Shown: in pieces, positions 1 through 10,670 of the stretch
Layout: each line of letters starts with the position of its first letter
Numbering within the stretch: position 1 is the first letter of the stretch
Assembly (NCBI GenBank): GCA_947034885.2
Contig: OX344756.2
Span: 24,597,489-24,661,488, forward strand
DNA length: 64,000 bases
Reading direction: 5' to 3'
Origin: Thuidium tamariscinum
Taxonomy: Eukaryota > Streptophyta > Bryopsida > Hypnales > Thuidiaceae
Program-made: the position numbers and the translations under genes
Notes under the pieces: generated by a model
What the model saw: the letters and a program-made list of their open reading frames with translations, nothing else
Told to the model about the DNA's origin: nothing
Database searches by the model: none

Positions 1-343
1 GGTTAAAAAGAATTGTGATTACTTTAGGTAGTAAGATAATAATTATAGATTTAGATTTTGTTAATTTGAGGGTACTGTAGAGATTTTTTTGGAATTTGGA
101 CTATGATGCATTGAATACTTCAAAAATTGACAACAAATTCATAATATTAATATTGAAAAAAAATATAGTGTTGATTGCTCATGTTGTTCTTACACTTGTT
201 TTTAAATGTGAAAAAATTTGAAAAATTTCAACAACAAGATGACACCGAACTCCTTATTATGAACCTAATGGATTGTTTTATCTCCCTATAAATGAATATT
301 GTATGTAGAGGTCTCATTTAATACCCTAAGTGTTGAAATTGAG

Positions 344-1087
344 TTAACCTCTAAAGCCTTGAGGTGTGTTTTTTGGCATTATAAATTTTTTGGGCAACTC
401 ACTATGAATGGAGTTTTTATTTATTTTTATTTTGAAATTCTTACACAAGATGTGCCCAAGGAGTATCTTTAAGGCCCAACAATTTTCTCAACTTTTGACT
501 TTGTGGTTAAAAAGTTATGGCATGATTTGTCATTTTTTTACTCGGAGGGTAGCCTAGGCAGCTGAAAAAACTTCTTAAATTTTTTTTTTTCAAAAGTGAA
601 ATTTCAAATTAATTCTTTAGGTTTTTACAAATAAGGGAAGCTTTGTTTCATCCCATTTGGATTAAGGAATCAAAAGTTATGAGCAATTTCAGTTTGCGGG
701 TAGATATGGTTTTCAAAAATTCCATATCTACCCACAAACTAAAATTGCTCATAACATTTGACTCCTTAATCCAAATGGAATGAAACAAAGCTTTTCATGT
801 CTGTAAAAACCTAAAGAGTCAATTTGAAATTTCACTTTTGAAGAAAAAAAATTTTAAAGAAATTTTTCAGCTGCCCGGGCTGCCCTCTGAGTAAAGAAAA
901 CAACATATCATGCCATAAATTTTTAACCACAAAGTCAAAAGTTACAAAAATTGTTGGGCCTTAAAGCTACTCCTTAGGCACATCTTGTGTAAAAATTTCA
1001 AAGAAAAAAAATAAAAACTCCAATCGTAGTGAGCTGCCTAAAAAATTTATAATGCCAAAAAATGCACCTTAGGGCTTTAGGGGTTAA
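344..1087. mobile_element. Palindromic TTAA-flanked (piggyBac-like) non-autonomous element
   Basis: The sequence folds on itself. The left arm runs from TTAACCTCTAAAGCC and the right arm ends GGCTTTAGGGGTTAA; the arms (about 370 bp each) meet at a loop of about 12 bases near position 715. TTAA occurs at both ends (344-347, 1084-1087), the target site typical of piggyBac-type elements. The stretch with 'AATCCAAATGGAATGA' and 'AAAGCTT' also occurs in the element at 49085-50006, so this looks like a foldback derivative of that family. There is no transposase frame. An 8-bp repeat TTGAAATT at 333-340 and 1089-1096 is an alternative boundary. Confidence 0.7.
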
Positions 1088-1462
1088 ATTGAAATTACTA
1101 TGAAATTTGGAAGGTAAACTAACCTATGACCAAAATCTAAAGCAACCAATTCCAATCATTCAAAAACTACTTTCCTACGTACTAATTATTTCCAATTTTT
1201 GTACTCTTGTGTATCATTGATTTATTGGTGCAAATTTTGTGTTTTTATAAGGAGTTATGTGTTATTAACTTATTGATTCAAACTTTGAAAAATGCACACA
1301 ATCCAAAGAAACAAGATGTGTAGGCCCTTAAGAATCACCCAAAAAACAATTCTACATGTTTAATTACAATGTAAACATGCTAAATCTATACTTTAAGGAG
1401 GTTATTGTGTTTTGTATTGTTTGTTATGTTGAGATTTCCCTGATTGTGAGTCTTTTGGTTAT

Positions 1463-1709
1463 GTGCTTGGTATCATTAAAAAACTCTCAGGCAAGGAAGG
1501 GTGCATGGGCCTTGTTTTGTGGCATTCCATCCTATGGTGGGAAAGTTATGGATTTTTTATTTATTTTTTATTCTAATAAATTAAAAAATTATTTCTACTT
1601 TGATTTTAGTTGTGTACTTGGTACCATCAGAAGGCTCTCAACGAAGACGGGTGCATGAGCTTGGTTTTGTGGCATTCAAACATATAATATGAAAGTTATT
1701 GAATTTTAA
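1463..1709. repeat. Diverged tandem duplication, two units of about 95 bp
   Basis: Two related units start near 1463 and 1610 and share 'TTGGTA', 'CTCTCA', 'GGGTGCATG' and 'TTTTGTGGCATTC' in the same order. A 100-aa open frame crosses both, but its composition gives no protein family. The rest of 1097-2653 is AT-rich and I recognise no gene in it. Confidence 0.5.
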
Positions 1710-2653
1710 AGTTTTCATGGATTGAAAAATTAGAAAATGAATTTTACTTCGATTTTTATTGTAGCAAAAGCACAAGGCACACTAGTAATAACTATAACCT
1801 TCTTATGAGAGATTTTTTGCTAAGGACAAGCCAAAAATAGGCCCTACTTTCAATACACATATTATTGACAAGATAGTAATTAGAATCTGGTAAATATGAC
1901 GATGTGACAGTGCTAACAAGTCCAAGATTTACTCATCTTGTGAGCAAGGCTTTGAAAATTCTTAATTGATTCTTAATTGATTCTTAATTAATGCAATATG
2001 TTAGGAAAACATATTCTCCTATATTGAAATCAACAGCCTATGGAGCTTGCTTGAGTAGGGCATGGCTGTTTATAGTTGCGGCATGGACAATGGATCTCCT
2101 CACCATAGCTGCTATTTACAATCTCTTGGAAGAGACAATAGTTGCAGGTAGCACATGAAATTGCTAATAGTTGATGTTTTGAACTATGTGTTTGAAAGTT
2201 GGGCCTTGAGAAATCAATCTACATAACCCATTGCTAATTAGTCTAATAACTTACTCAAAGAACAAGATGTTTTTCATGACTAAAGAAGAAAGATCAGGTG
2301 CGGGTATGAGATTGCAGATACATAAATAAATCAATACATGAAGTGATACGCAGACTAGTACGTTATCTCACATCTGTACCAAAAAAATTGTCTTCACTTA
2401 CACAACAAAATTTGTACTACAATGAAAGCCTCATATACCGTCAGATCCTTCGTGCACATGTACACCCTTACTTAGAGTGAGTTGTGTTTCACTACTTCCA
2501 AATGCTTCATTCCCATAAATACAACCTCATCCCTCACTAAATCCATAGAAGGGACAGAAATCCTGCAACCTACACAAACGGGATCGAATTTAAAACACGA
2601 AAACAGAAAGAAGAAAAAAAAAACTCTATTGTGCATCAAACATGACTGGAAAT

Positions 2654-2819
2654 CTAGAGGCATGAAACCAACAACCAGAAAACGGTACTCAATTTGACCG
2701 GATTTGTAATGCCTCCAATTGCAAGCTCCATAGACTGTCGATCGGGGCTAACATACTTAATCCTATTCACGAAGCTACGCCATGAAGAATACAATTCATA
2801 GGTTTGAGAGCTATTTTCC
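2654..2819 (-). pseudogene. Possible last exon of an unrecognised gene fragment
   Basis: On the minus strand a good acceptor (TTTCATTTCAG) opens a frame of about 54 residues ending in TAG. Readable stretches include 'SWRSFVNRIKYVSPDRQ' and 'MELAIGGITNP', followed by a hydrophobic tail. It looks like coding sequence, but I do not recognise the family. It lies in the same orientation as the VAMP71-like and myosin-like exons upstream. It may be a captured exon or the 3' end of a chimeric pseudogene. Confidence 0.3.
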
Positions 2820-3070
2820 CTGAAATGAAGTCACTCATTCTCAATACAACAATCTCTGATGGAACAACTTTTTAACAAGAAAAATTCAATAAACAACCCA
2901 AACTTGATACAAAATATATTTGTTGAAACAACAAACTTGGAAGTTATAACAAAACCAAATGAGATACTTAGAGAGAGAGAGAGAGATCCAAATAAAAACA
3001 AGGCACTACACTAAACACCTACAGAGGAAGCTACTTCGTAATTCGACTTACTCCTGAAATTTTCCCTCAC

Positions 3071-3265
3071 TCTGTTGATTGCATCCGCTTGCTTATTTGT
3101 GGAAAAGTATTCCATTTGCTGGTGCAAAACTCTGGAAAGATCATTGTTAATTGCATAAACCAAGGCTGTATTTTCCATCTTTCCATAGTTTTTCATGAAC
3201 CTCATGTGAATGTCCTCCAGACATGTGAAAGGGATGCGTCCTACCATACTCACAAAATCAACATT
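3071..3265 (-). pseudogene. VAMP71-like R-SNARE exon (longin/SNARE junction), orphan
   Basis: A 65-codon open segment is bounded by an acceptor (GGTTACAG) and a donor (AACAGA|GTGAGG), both in phase 0. It contains 'RIPFTCLEDIHMRF', 'YGKMENTALVYAINN', 'LSRVLHQQMEYFS' and 'DAINR'. This matches the end of the longin domain and the start of the SNARE motif in plant VAMP71-family proteins, which are tonoplast/endosome R-SNAREs. I could not find the N-terminal longin exon, the rest of the SNARE helix or the C-terminal anchor on either side. Read-through past the donor ends after 15 codons. I take it as a stranded gene fragment. The family assignment is fairly strong; the pseudogene status is inferred from the missing parts. 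Confidence 0.65.
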
Positions 3266-3992
3266 CTGTAACCTCTACAAGCAACTATCCCATATAAAAG
3301 AATTTTCAATGATGCTACAAGAAATAGAAAACCACCCAAGTTCTCAAATATCATGATTCAATGCTCATCTCACACAAATACAAACAAATGTTGGTCGCTG
3401 GGGTTTGGGCATATCCAACTACCAAACCCCAGCCACGAATGAACAAGTTGTTGACAATCCGGGTGTGTGTTCATAATCTGGATGGCGTGCAAGTGGAAAG
3501 CTTGAAGGAGGATTCGAAAACCAAGGTTGGCGAACCAACGTCCTCAGTCTAAGACGGCCGAAGTGTGCATTTATAGGCCAATCCCCTTGTAAATGCTAGT
3601 CCTACAAGCCTTCATTGCTTAAATTATATTGCTTGCCACCATGCTTGTGTAAAGACAAAGAACACAACATACTAATCCACTACACATATCACACCAAATA
3701 GCAGGTCAATTGTCATGAAGGTACGACTTGTACCTCTGGTGATGCACACAACTAGTAAAGGCAATGGTAATTTCTTTCAGGATTTGCAATCTGCACAACT
3801 CGAGATCTCCCAGCAAGTATGTACACATAGCGACATCAGAAATTCAACCACTCCTATCAAACTAGATCTCCACGAACTTCCCGAATCGACTGATGTTCAA
3901 ACAACGGCGAAGTAAATATGCAATTGCATTTCATATCTACACAATCAATAATTATAATAAAACTATTAACAATAAAAGAGACAAGACTATAC

Positions 3993-4080
3993 CTTTGAAG
4001 TGAACACAACTTTTAACATACTTGGAGTTGTAATTGCAAATCATCTTGGCATTCCCAAAAGCTTCCAGAAGTGGGTTGGA
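3993..4080 (-). pseudogene. Myosin XI motor exon fragment, switch I region
   Basis: An acceptor (GTGTGCAG) and a donor (TTCAAAG|GTATAG) enclose 29 codons beginning 'SNPLLEAFGNAK', the signature that follows the P-loop in plant myosin XI and VIII heads. The following switch I segment, normally of the form N-x-N-S-S-R-F-G-K, reads 'NYNSKYVKS', so the nucleotide-binding serine, arginine and glycine are lost. It joins in sequence order to the exon at 4898-5054 (…QQVLE | SNPLLEAF…), the expected boundary in this family. It is a decayed remnant. Confidence 0.75.
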
Positions 4081-4181
4081 CTGCACACCAAACAAACCAA
4101 AACATTAGGAGAGCACTTGTAATTTTTCCACCCCGCTCTCTTCTACCGTGCACTTCATTCGCTCTAGTCAAATTGCTATAA

Positions 4182-4441
4182 TTAAGTACTTAAGTGGAAG
4201 TTACCATAGTTACATGTTCGTTCAACATTATGGATGGGAGCAAGTAGGTCCTCAACTGTGTACAACTGGTGTATTTTCTCGATAATAAGTGACTTATCCT
4301 TCGGACATTTGTCCAAGAACCTTATCTTGTCACCTCTTTTCCAAAAGTTTGATAGATTCTTACGCCTTTTCTCTTCCTTGCGTTCGCAATCATCTATCCT
4401 TTCTTGAATCTGCTGAGATAAGGGTTGCACCTTCTTGAGCT
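4182..4441 (-). pseudogene. Lys/Glu-rich coiled-coil-like fragment, unrecognised
   Basis: A minus-strand open frame of about 85 residues is rich in charged residues ('ERKEEKRRKN', 'KRGDKIRFLDKC', 'IIEKIHQLY') and ends in TAA. It lies between the two myosin-like exons, where an intact gene would have an intron. I do not recognise the family. It may be another captured fragment or a chance frame. Confidence 0.25.
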
Positions 4442-4897
4442 CATTTCAAGCACAAACAAAAGGATCTTTACTAGGCGTGACGAGTAATGGTTTTGCATTC
4501 ATTACTTAAATCTCCCAATTTAACTTACATCTACATCCATGTTATCCATGCCTTACCATTATGTGTGTTTTGTTTAAAGAGATCATGATTGCAACGATAA
4601 TGATTGCTTTGATGCAGTGAAAAAATGCATTTATGCATTTATCATGCTTATTATAGAATACTTTTGGTCTACACTTATCGAAATTTATATTTCAGAACGA
4701 GTACTTCAGCATATAGGACTAGCAAACATTATTCCCAAAAATTGACAGAAAGATCCAACAATCAACTTTCGAAGAACAGTCAAAGCTCAAAAGGGATGCT
4801 CGTGAACCGAAGTTCACAGATGTATATTGACTTTGGAAAGCCAAAACCTATAAATTATAAATTGTGCAGAACTTCAAGTGAGTAAAAGACAATGCAC

Positions 4898-5054
4898 CTC
4901 AAGAACTTGTTGCTCAATAGTTCTTCCATTGGTGTTAGCTTGACCACCCATATAGGCGAGATACTGCATAATCAGTTTCGTCATCTCTGTCTTTTTAACT
5001 TCACTTTCTCTACACACAAGTATGGATTGCCTCTTCTTCTCAGTAACCGTTGCT
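4898..5054 (-). pseudogene. Myosin XI motor exon fragment, degenerate P-loop
   Basis: An acceptor (ACTGCAG) and donor (CTTGAG|GTGCAT) bound the segment. It reads 'RQSILVCRESEVKKTEMTK' and then 'MQYLAYMGG', 'GRTIEQQVLE'. In functional plant myosins the same place holds the Walker A P-loop GESGAGKT; here it is 'RESEVKKT', so the glycines needed to bind ATP phosphate are gone. With the exon at 3993-4080 this gives two consecutive motor-head exons in the right order. The rest of the head, neck and tail was not found. It is clearly a non-functional myosin copy. Confidence 0.75.
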
Positions 5055-5909
5055 CTGCAGTGCAATAGAAGTTCTCAACATAAGGTTAAACCTTCAATTT
5101 TACGTATAGTAAGGTAATTACTTCGAATGCTTTGAGACTCAAAAGACCCAGACAAAACATGTATAGATTCAATTAGAAAACAACTTTCAACACGGCATCA
5201 AGTCTAAGCTTGACATACTCGTTGTGACCTGCATAAGGAACAATGATATAAACATATCGAATTGTATGCCATTGTAAGCAATCTGGTGGTAGACATTGAC
5301 GACAAGGGTACTCACTAAGTCGCCATCAACCATTCATGAAAAACAGTATAAAACATGACAAGATCTCAGTCGAAAAGTAGACATAGAATTGTACGTTTCC
5401 ATTGATGAAAAAAATAAGGTGAACTTGGACAATCCATGAACAAAATTGGAAGAACCACTAGCAAGAGTTCTTACAAACAGTATTGTCACTTGCTTCAAAA
5501 TCAAGTAGAGGTCTATTACTCTCTCTATTTCTGCAAACCCTAAACTCAAACCTTTGAAAATACTACAATTGGCTGGTTCAATTCTTAGGAGTTCCTACGC
5601 AATTTTTTTTATCAAGTAGAATGCCGAGGTTTTATGAACGTAACCTCGGCCGCATTCCCATGGACAAAGCATTGGCTTCGTTGCATTCTCCTTGCATAAA
5701 ACCTCGGTATACAAAGAGTGAAAAGAAGCACGATCTATAAGGCCAAATGTAAAGGCTTCATTGCATTCTCCTTTATGCTTGGCTTTGCAGATCATACTTC
5801 TTTTTGTTCTTTGTATTCCTTTTTTCTCTCTGTCGCCTCTACAGTCGTCATTGCGAGCTGTAACTTTCACTCAAGTCTTTTCTCTAGTTGAAGAATTTTT
5901 TACGACGGC

Positions 5910-6470
5910 ATTTGTACTCCTCTTAACACGACAGCTACAAGAGTAGCCATAATATTAGCTTGAGACATTTTTTTAGTAGCTATTCCATATAAATGAATTT
6001 CAGCTAGCCACTAATCTCTAGACTTGTCTTCAAAATGAAGGCCTTTTTCCTCAATTTTTTTTTCAGCCACCGTTGCAAGTTAGGGATAGACTCCCATTCA
6101 TGACCTTTGAAAGTGAGATCATCTGCAAAAAACTGAAAAGGAAAAACATCAAAAAAAATGGATATTGCATAATGTATTTCAATATATTTCAATACATTAA
6201 GCAATGGATTCCATTGTTTTCAACGTTTTTCCTTTTTAATTTTCTGTAAACGGTCTTACTTTTAGAGGTCATGAACGGGAGTCTATTCCTGATTTGCAAC
6301 AATGATTGAAAAGAAAATTGGGGAAAGATACTTTCATTTTGAAGACAAGCCTAGAGATTAGCGATTTGCTCAAATACATTTATATGGAATAGCTATTAAA
6401 AAAATGTCTCAAGTTACTATTATGACTACTTCTATAACTGCCATGTTAGGAACTTCCATCATCGGCCGAA
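5910..6470. repeat. Large imperfect palindrome (foldback), about 260-bp arms
   Basis: The left arm has 'TAGCCATAATATTAGCTTGA', 'AGCTATTCCATATAAATG' and 'CTAATCTCTAGACTTGTCTT'. The right arm carries their reverse complements in mirror order, ending 'AATAGCTATT' and 'ATTATGACTACTT'. The centre is near 6185 ('CAATATATTTCAATA'). Arms differ at scattered bases and small indels, so it is older than the 0.3-1.1 kb palindrome. I found no coding sequence in it and no clear target duplication. Confidence 0.65.
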
Positions 6471-7395
6471 CATTCAAGTCTATTGGTGATACCAATTTTC
6501 AACCGCCCACTTTTCCTGCCATTACCTGACAATTAAATTCCAAAATTTTCAAAAAACATCCACTTCACAAACCTCCACATTTTTCATTTTAGAAAATTAT
6601 ATACTCTAGTAATACCAAATCCATCCCTTAGATAGGAGAACAACTTCACAAAGAACCTCTAAAAATTAAGATGACTTTCATCCAAACTACAATGAGAAAG
6701 AAATCTAGAGTGAATCTAATTTTCAAATTGTAATATGCATGCGACACAAGAAGACTATGTTGGTTGAAGACCTAAAAATAGAGCCTCAAAGAAGTTAGCC
6801 CACCTCATCCTTTGAGAGAACATTCTCTCTAATCCTTGGCTGTCTTCAATCAATCTTCAATATAAAAGGAACCCTTCTGCAACACAACTGGTGAAGAATG
6901 TTTCTTAGAAGAAACCTGGCATTGCAGAAGGCTCGTAAAAGTGGACTGCCTCCTAACTAAAACCAAGGTCAGCAGAATCAGTAGTTTCACATGGCACTAA
7001 GATAACACTGTCGAGCCAGCAGCTCTCTCGCGCTCTAAGTTAACTCTCTTGATGCAAATCCAACGTCTGCTTCCAGGAGACTGTTTGTTACACTAAAACT
7101 TACAACCTAGAACTCCATTAGACTGACTCATAACAAAACAGAATCAATCCGCATATGGATTCCGATCAGTAGCACCATCAGAAATGGTTGGTAATGGATA
7201 CTGAAGGGTAATTTACACAAAACTGCACATACCGAGCTACCGGCACAACGATTTTCTATCAACAATACACAACACTTGCCCATGTTTTCAGCAAACAATG
7301 TTGTCTGGATAGAATGTAAACAACCCCTGAAGGGTTGTTCGCACGAGATGGCGCCAGCAAGAGCAACCGTCGTGAAGACTCCATCAACAACATAC

Positions 7396-7521
7396 ACCAA
7401 TTGCATGTGTTCTCAGCAAATTACAGTGGCAAGCTCTGTCAAATGGATATCTTCGCATGCACCAACTGCATTAGTTTTCAGCACACTGCAGTGGCAAGCT
7501 CTCGAAAATGAAATTCTTCGC
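7396..7521. repeat. 63-bp tandem duplication downstream of chlorophyllase
   Basis: Two units, 7396-7458 and 7459-7521, share 'CACCAA.TGCAT', 'TTCTCAGCA/TTTTCAGCA', 'CAGTGGCAAGCTCT' and '.TTCTTCGC'. The region lies just beyond the chlorophyllase stop codon, probably in or near its 3' untranslated region. Confidence 0.55.
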
Positions 7522-7618
7522 CTTCAAATCCAAACGGCACCGTTGGGGTACGCCGAGTAAACGACTAGAATAAGACCAGGGCAGGTGTGGGAGGGGCAAT
7601 CCCCTTGAAAATAAGAAT

Positions 7619-8916
7619 TCACTGTAAAAGTGCCGGAGCAGCAGCAAGCATAGCCGGTCTCTTAAATGCCTCGACAAGGTTTCCTTTACATTCTGGTCGG
7701 TCCAACGGAACAGGCGCAAGCTCAGGAGCTTCGATCGCACGCACAAGCGCCTCCGTCTTCCCATAGAAAGACGCAAGCAGAAACGCCACCACAATCCCGC
7801 CCGCAAATCTTCGCATGGGGCGGCGCTCCTTTCCATTCTTGCACAGACAGTACGAGAGTTTCCCCGTCGCCCCATTGCACTCATCGTTGAGAAAATCCAT
7901 ATGGCCTTGTTTGGACGCCACGAAGTGCACAGCAGGAGCGGCGCTGTCGAAGAAGAAGGCGCCATGGCTGACCCCGTCGGGAGCACAGGGCGGGAACAGC
8001 ACGTTGCGCTTGATGGGACCAAGCCCAGTCCCCACAATGAGCGTGGGTACGCCGAGATTGAGGCTGCTTTCGGAGAACTTCAAGATGGGAGGCTTCGTTT
8101 GCGAGTCGATGCCCATGCCGTCCACGGGGTCCAGCCCCACGATGGCCGCATACTGATGCATGCTCTTGCGCACGCCGAGGGCCAGGCCAAACACCACTTT
8201 CCCTCCTCGGCTGTGGCCCACGAGCGCAACGCGCTTGAAATTCGGTCGGTGCTTGGCTAGCGTTTCCGGCATCGCGGCTACCAGGCCTATGGGCATCCAG
8301 TTCAGAATGGCCACCGCATCCTCAATCTCTTTGGTCGCGTCGGAGCCTGTAACGGCGTACATCTAGTTCAACACATCCACCGAGTCAGACTCACAGAAGA
8401 CACCCTCATTAGTTTACAATGACCAACTTGATTGATCGCACTGTAAACTTCGGATGGGGACAGACTGAGAATCATGATGCGGATAAAGCCAAATTGCACA
8501 AAAGAAGTGAACAGACTTTCCGCTTGACCTACTCAAACCAACCCTGAAGAAACATGAATCCCAATTCGGAATTAAGACACTTGGAAGCTCTGATTCCTCA
8601 CCTGAGGTGCGACGACGATGAATCCATAAGAAGCGATGTGCGAGATGAGTTGAGTGTAGAAAATGCTCTGCAGGGTGTAGCCATGATGAAACTGTACCAC
8701 TGGGTACTCCCCTTCCTCGATTGGCAAGGCGACGATCAGCGGCTTGGGTGCCGGGATTTCGTTGTCTGCAGCTACTCGCCTCTTGCTGCGGGGGAGACAA
8801 CATGTGGACCCACTGGCGTCGCTCACATTCACGAGTTCCACGTCGTATGGGCCGTCCTCGTAGATGCCTCCATGTACACTGGGTTCGAATTCCCTGTTGT
8901 TTCTGATGCCAGCCAT
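7619..8916 (-). CDS. CLH: Chlorophyllase, two exons, 352 aa
   Basis: Chlorophyllase is an alpha/beta-hydrolase that removes the phytol tail from chlorophyll to give chlorophyllide. Exon 1 is 8916-8602 (105 codons, ending 'IVVAPQ'). The intron is 8601-8363 (GTGAGG…CTAG). Exon 2 is 8362-7619 (247 codons plus stop), in phase 0. The lipase elbow GHSRGG is at residues 154-159 (nucleophile S156). 'GLDPVDG' at 181-187 holds the acid and 'GHMDFLND' from 258 supplies the histidine (H259). N-terminal 'VVQFHHGY' is also family-typical. Length matches the family (about 310-350 aa). An in-frame TGA just upstream fixes the start at 8916. Two out-of-frame ATGs (8938, 8923) lie just ahead and could lower initiation if transcribed. 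No clear transit peptide is visible. All catalytic features are intact, so it is probably functional. Confidence 0.95.
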
Positions 8917-10462
8917 CTGCCATCACCGACACCTCCAACAGTAAAATCCAGTGCCCCTACTTGCTTTCATTAGGTCAGAAGTTTGTTCGCAGCTTACTTC
9001 CTTAATGCAGGCCTTTGCGTAGGGTAAGCAACTAGGCAAGGTGCGAGTGAAAAGACACTCGCACGCAAACGTGGAAGCCCAGCTGTGGTTGCTGGCTCTG
9101 ATGCACTGGACCGAAGTTGCCCATTGCAAAGAGCTTTGACACGTTATAAAACATTATAAAACGCAACCTGGCATGCCCCACTTCACACAAGAGATGGGGT
9201 TCACTCAAGTAAGCTAAGTCATAATACAAACGCAAAGCTTGCAGAGTTCTTTATGAGCACTTTATGAGCACTTGGAAGACCTAAGAATCCAAAATCATCA
9301 AAATCGTTCCCGACAATCTCACTGCTAAATTGCCAAAGGCACCTGCACTCTCACATAAAGAGTTTTCTGATCCTCTATCATCCACCAATTTAAAATCACC
9401 GTCGGAAGTAGCTCTCGAGAAGACCATCTTGGGCAGGGGCAAGATGGATCATAGGAATAAGCACTCCTGATCAGGACGATAGCGAAATTTGTAGGTTCTG
9501 GTTTCCACGATGTATGCGCCCAGGTTGCTCACCTCACATAAAACTTCCAAACAACTTATAGAAAAATAGATCTACCGTTACAGTGTGGTTCATGAAGCCC
9601 TTCCCAATGCAAATTCAATTTGATAGAAGAGCAAATAGTCTGAACGACTCAATTCTCATCACTCTCAGCAACCCCAATTGGGCAAGAATTGAGCTCACAA
9701 AACCACCCAAAATATGAGCACCGCCAGGCTGTAACCCACCATTCAAACGAACTCTAGAGCAAATGGCAAACAGTATTGTCTCTTGTTCGAATCAATTGCA
9801 CCACAGAAATACACCAACCTAATCTCTTCTACTGCCGAACTCCACCAGCCGTGAAGTCCAACAGCAACAGCTTCCAAATCCACAGCAACAGCTTGGAATT
9901 CCACGGCAACCGACCTACCTCCACTCGCACCTCATCACAACTTCAAGCAGCACATCTGAACAGACGCAACGGGGAGAATTTTGCTTGAGCGTCGAAAACC
10001 GCCGGAGACGTGTGCAAAGCACCGACCTACCTGGTCCGTGGGCCCGTGGTTTCCCCGGGTGGTGGATGATTCTCTCAGTGTGCTGGTGGCGCAATTCTGC
10101 CCTCTCGATTTCTCAACCTCGGTTTTCAGCAGACGCAACCCATTTATCCAGTCCCTCAAATTGGGGGTGGGGGCACAGCTTGCTTTACGAAGAAGCCCAT
10201 GGTCGGATTGAGTTTTGCTTTGGCGGGCGGGATACAGATTTCTCACTTTCGTTTCCGGGCGCAACATTTGAACCAGCCAGTGCCCGCAAAACTAAAGTCA
10301 TTTCTGAAAACTAATGTGGAAATTCTTGCAGTAAAGGTATTCCTTTTCTTGTGTCAAAAAAACAAAAAACAAAAAACAATGTGGAAATAGAACAATATAC
10401 AAATATTTCAATTGAGACTAATATGTAGTGTGATTTTAGAAAATTAGAGTAGTACACACTCA
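8917..10462. other. Chlorophyllase upstream region, no recognised gene
   Basis: The sequence upstream of the chlorophyllase start is moderately GC-rich to about 10320, then AT-rich. Several short open frames (such as 9776-9988 and 9985-10314 on the plus strand) overlap each other in different frames and match no family I know. It probably holds the chlorophyllase promoter and 5' leader. I found no convincing TATA box. Confidence 0.4.
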
Positions 10463-10670
10463 GGTGGGAGCACCCAACACCGTCCAAATAAGGAATTTAG
10501 CACAGTTGGGAGCAGCTTTTTCTACAAATAATACTTTTCTAGTGTTAGTGAGTGAAAATCATGAGTATTAAAAAAAAATTTAAATGTCGTATGTCATTTA
10601 TATGATTTTTCAAAGTATTGGCTCCCAAAATCACTGAAATTGTCATGTAGGTGCACCCAAATCTGAACCT
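10463..10670. mobile_element. MITE, family also at 16.9 and 19.6 kb
   Basis: It begins 'GGTGGGAGCACCCAACACCG' and ends 'GTAGGTGCACCCAAA'. The inner part ('GTCCAAATAAGGAATT', 'GAGTGAAAATCATGA.TATT', 'TTTTCAAAGTATT') matches the copies at 16947-17333 and 19622-20002. It is non-coding. AT-rich DNA with no recognised gene follows to 11835. Confidence 0.55.

Noticed and set aside
333-1096. 8-bp TTGAAATT repeats as an hAT-type target duplication
   Set aside because: TTAA plus CCC-type ends is shared with the 49-kb and 55-kb elements and explains the borders better; the 8-bp match may be chance.
7471-8366. Several long open frames on both strands over chlorophyllase exon 2 (up to 188 aa)
   Set aside because: They are other-frame readings of a GC-rich real exon; only the 8362-7619 frame carries the hydrolase motifs.
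8880-8895. GGTTCGAATTCC resembling a tRNA B box
   Set aside because: It lies inside chlorophyllase exon 1, and the flanking bases do not form a T-stem or an acceptor stem.
9776-10314. Overlapping plus-strand frames of 70-109 aa
   Set aside because: No family features, mutually overlapping in different frames, and no splice context.
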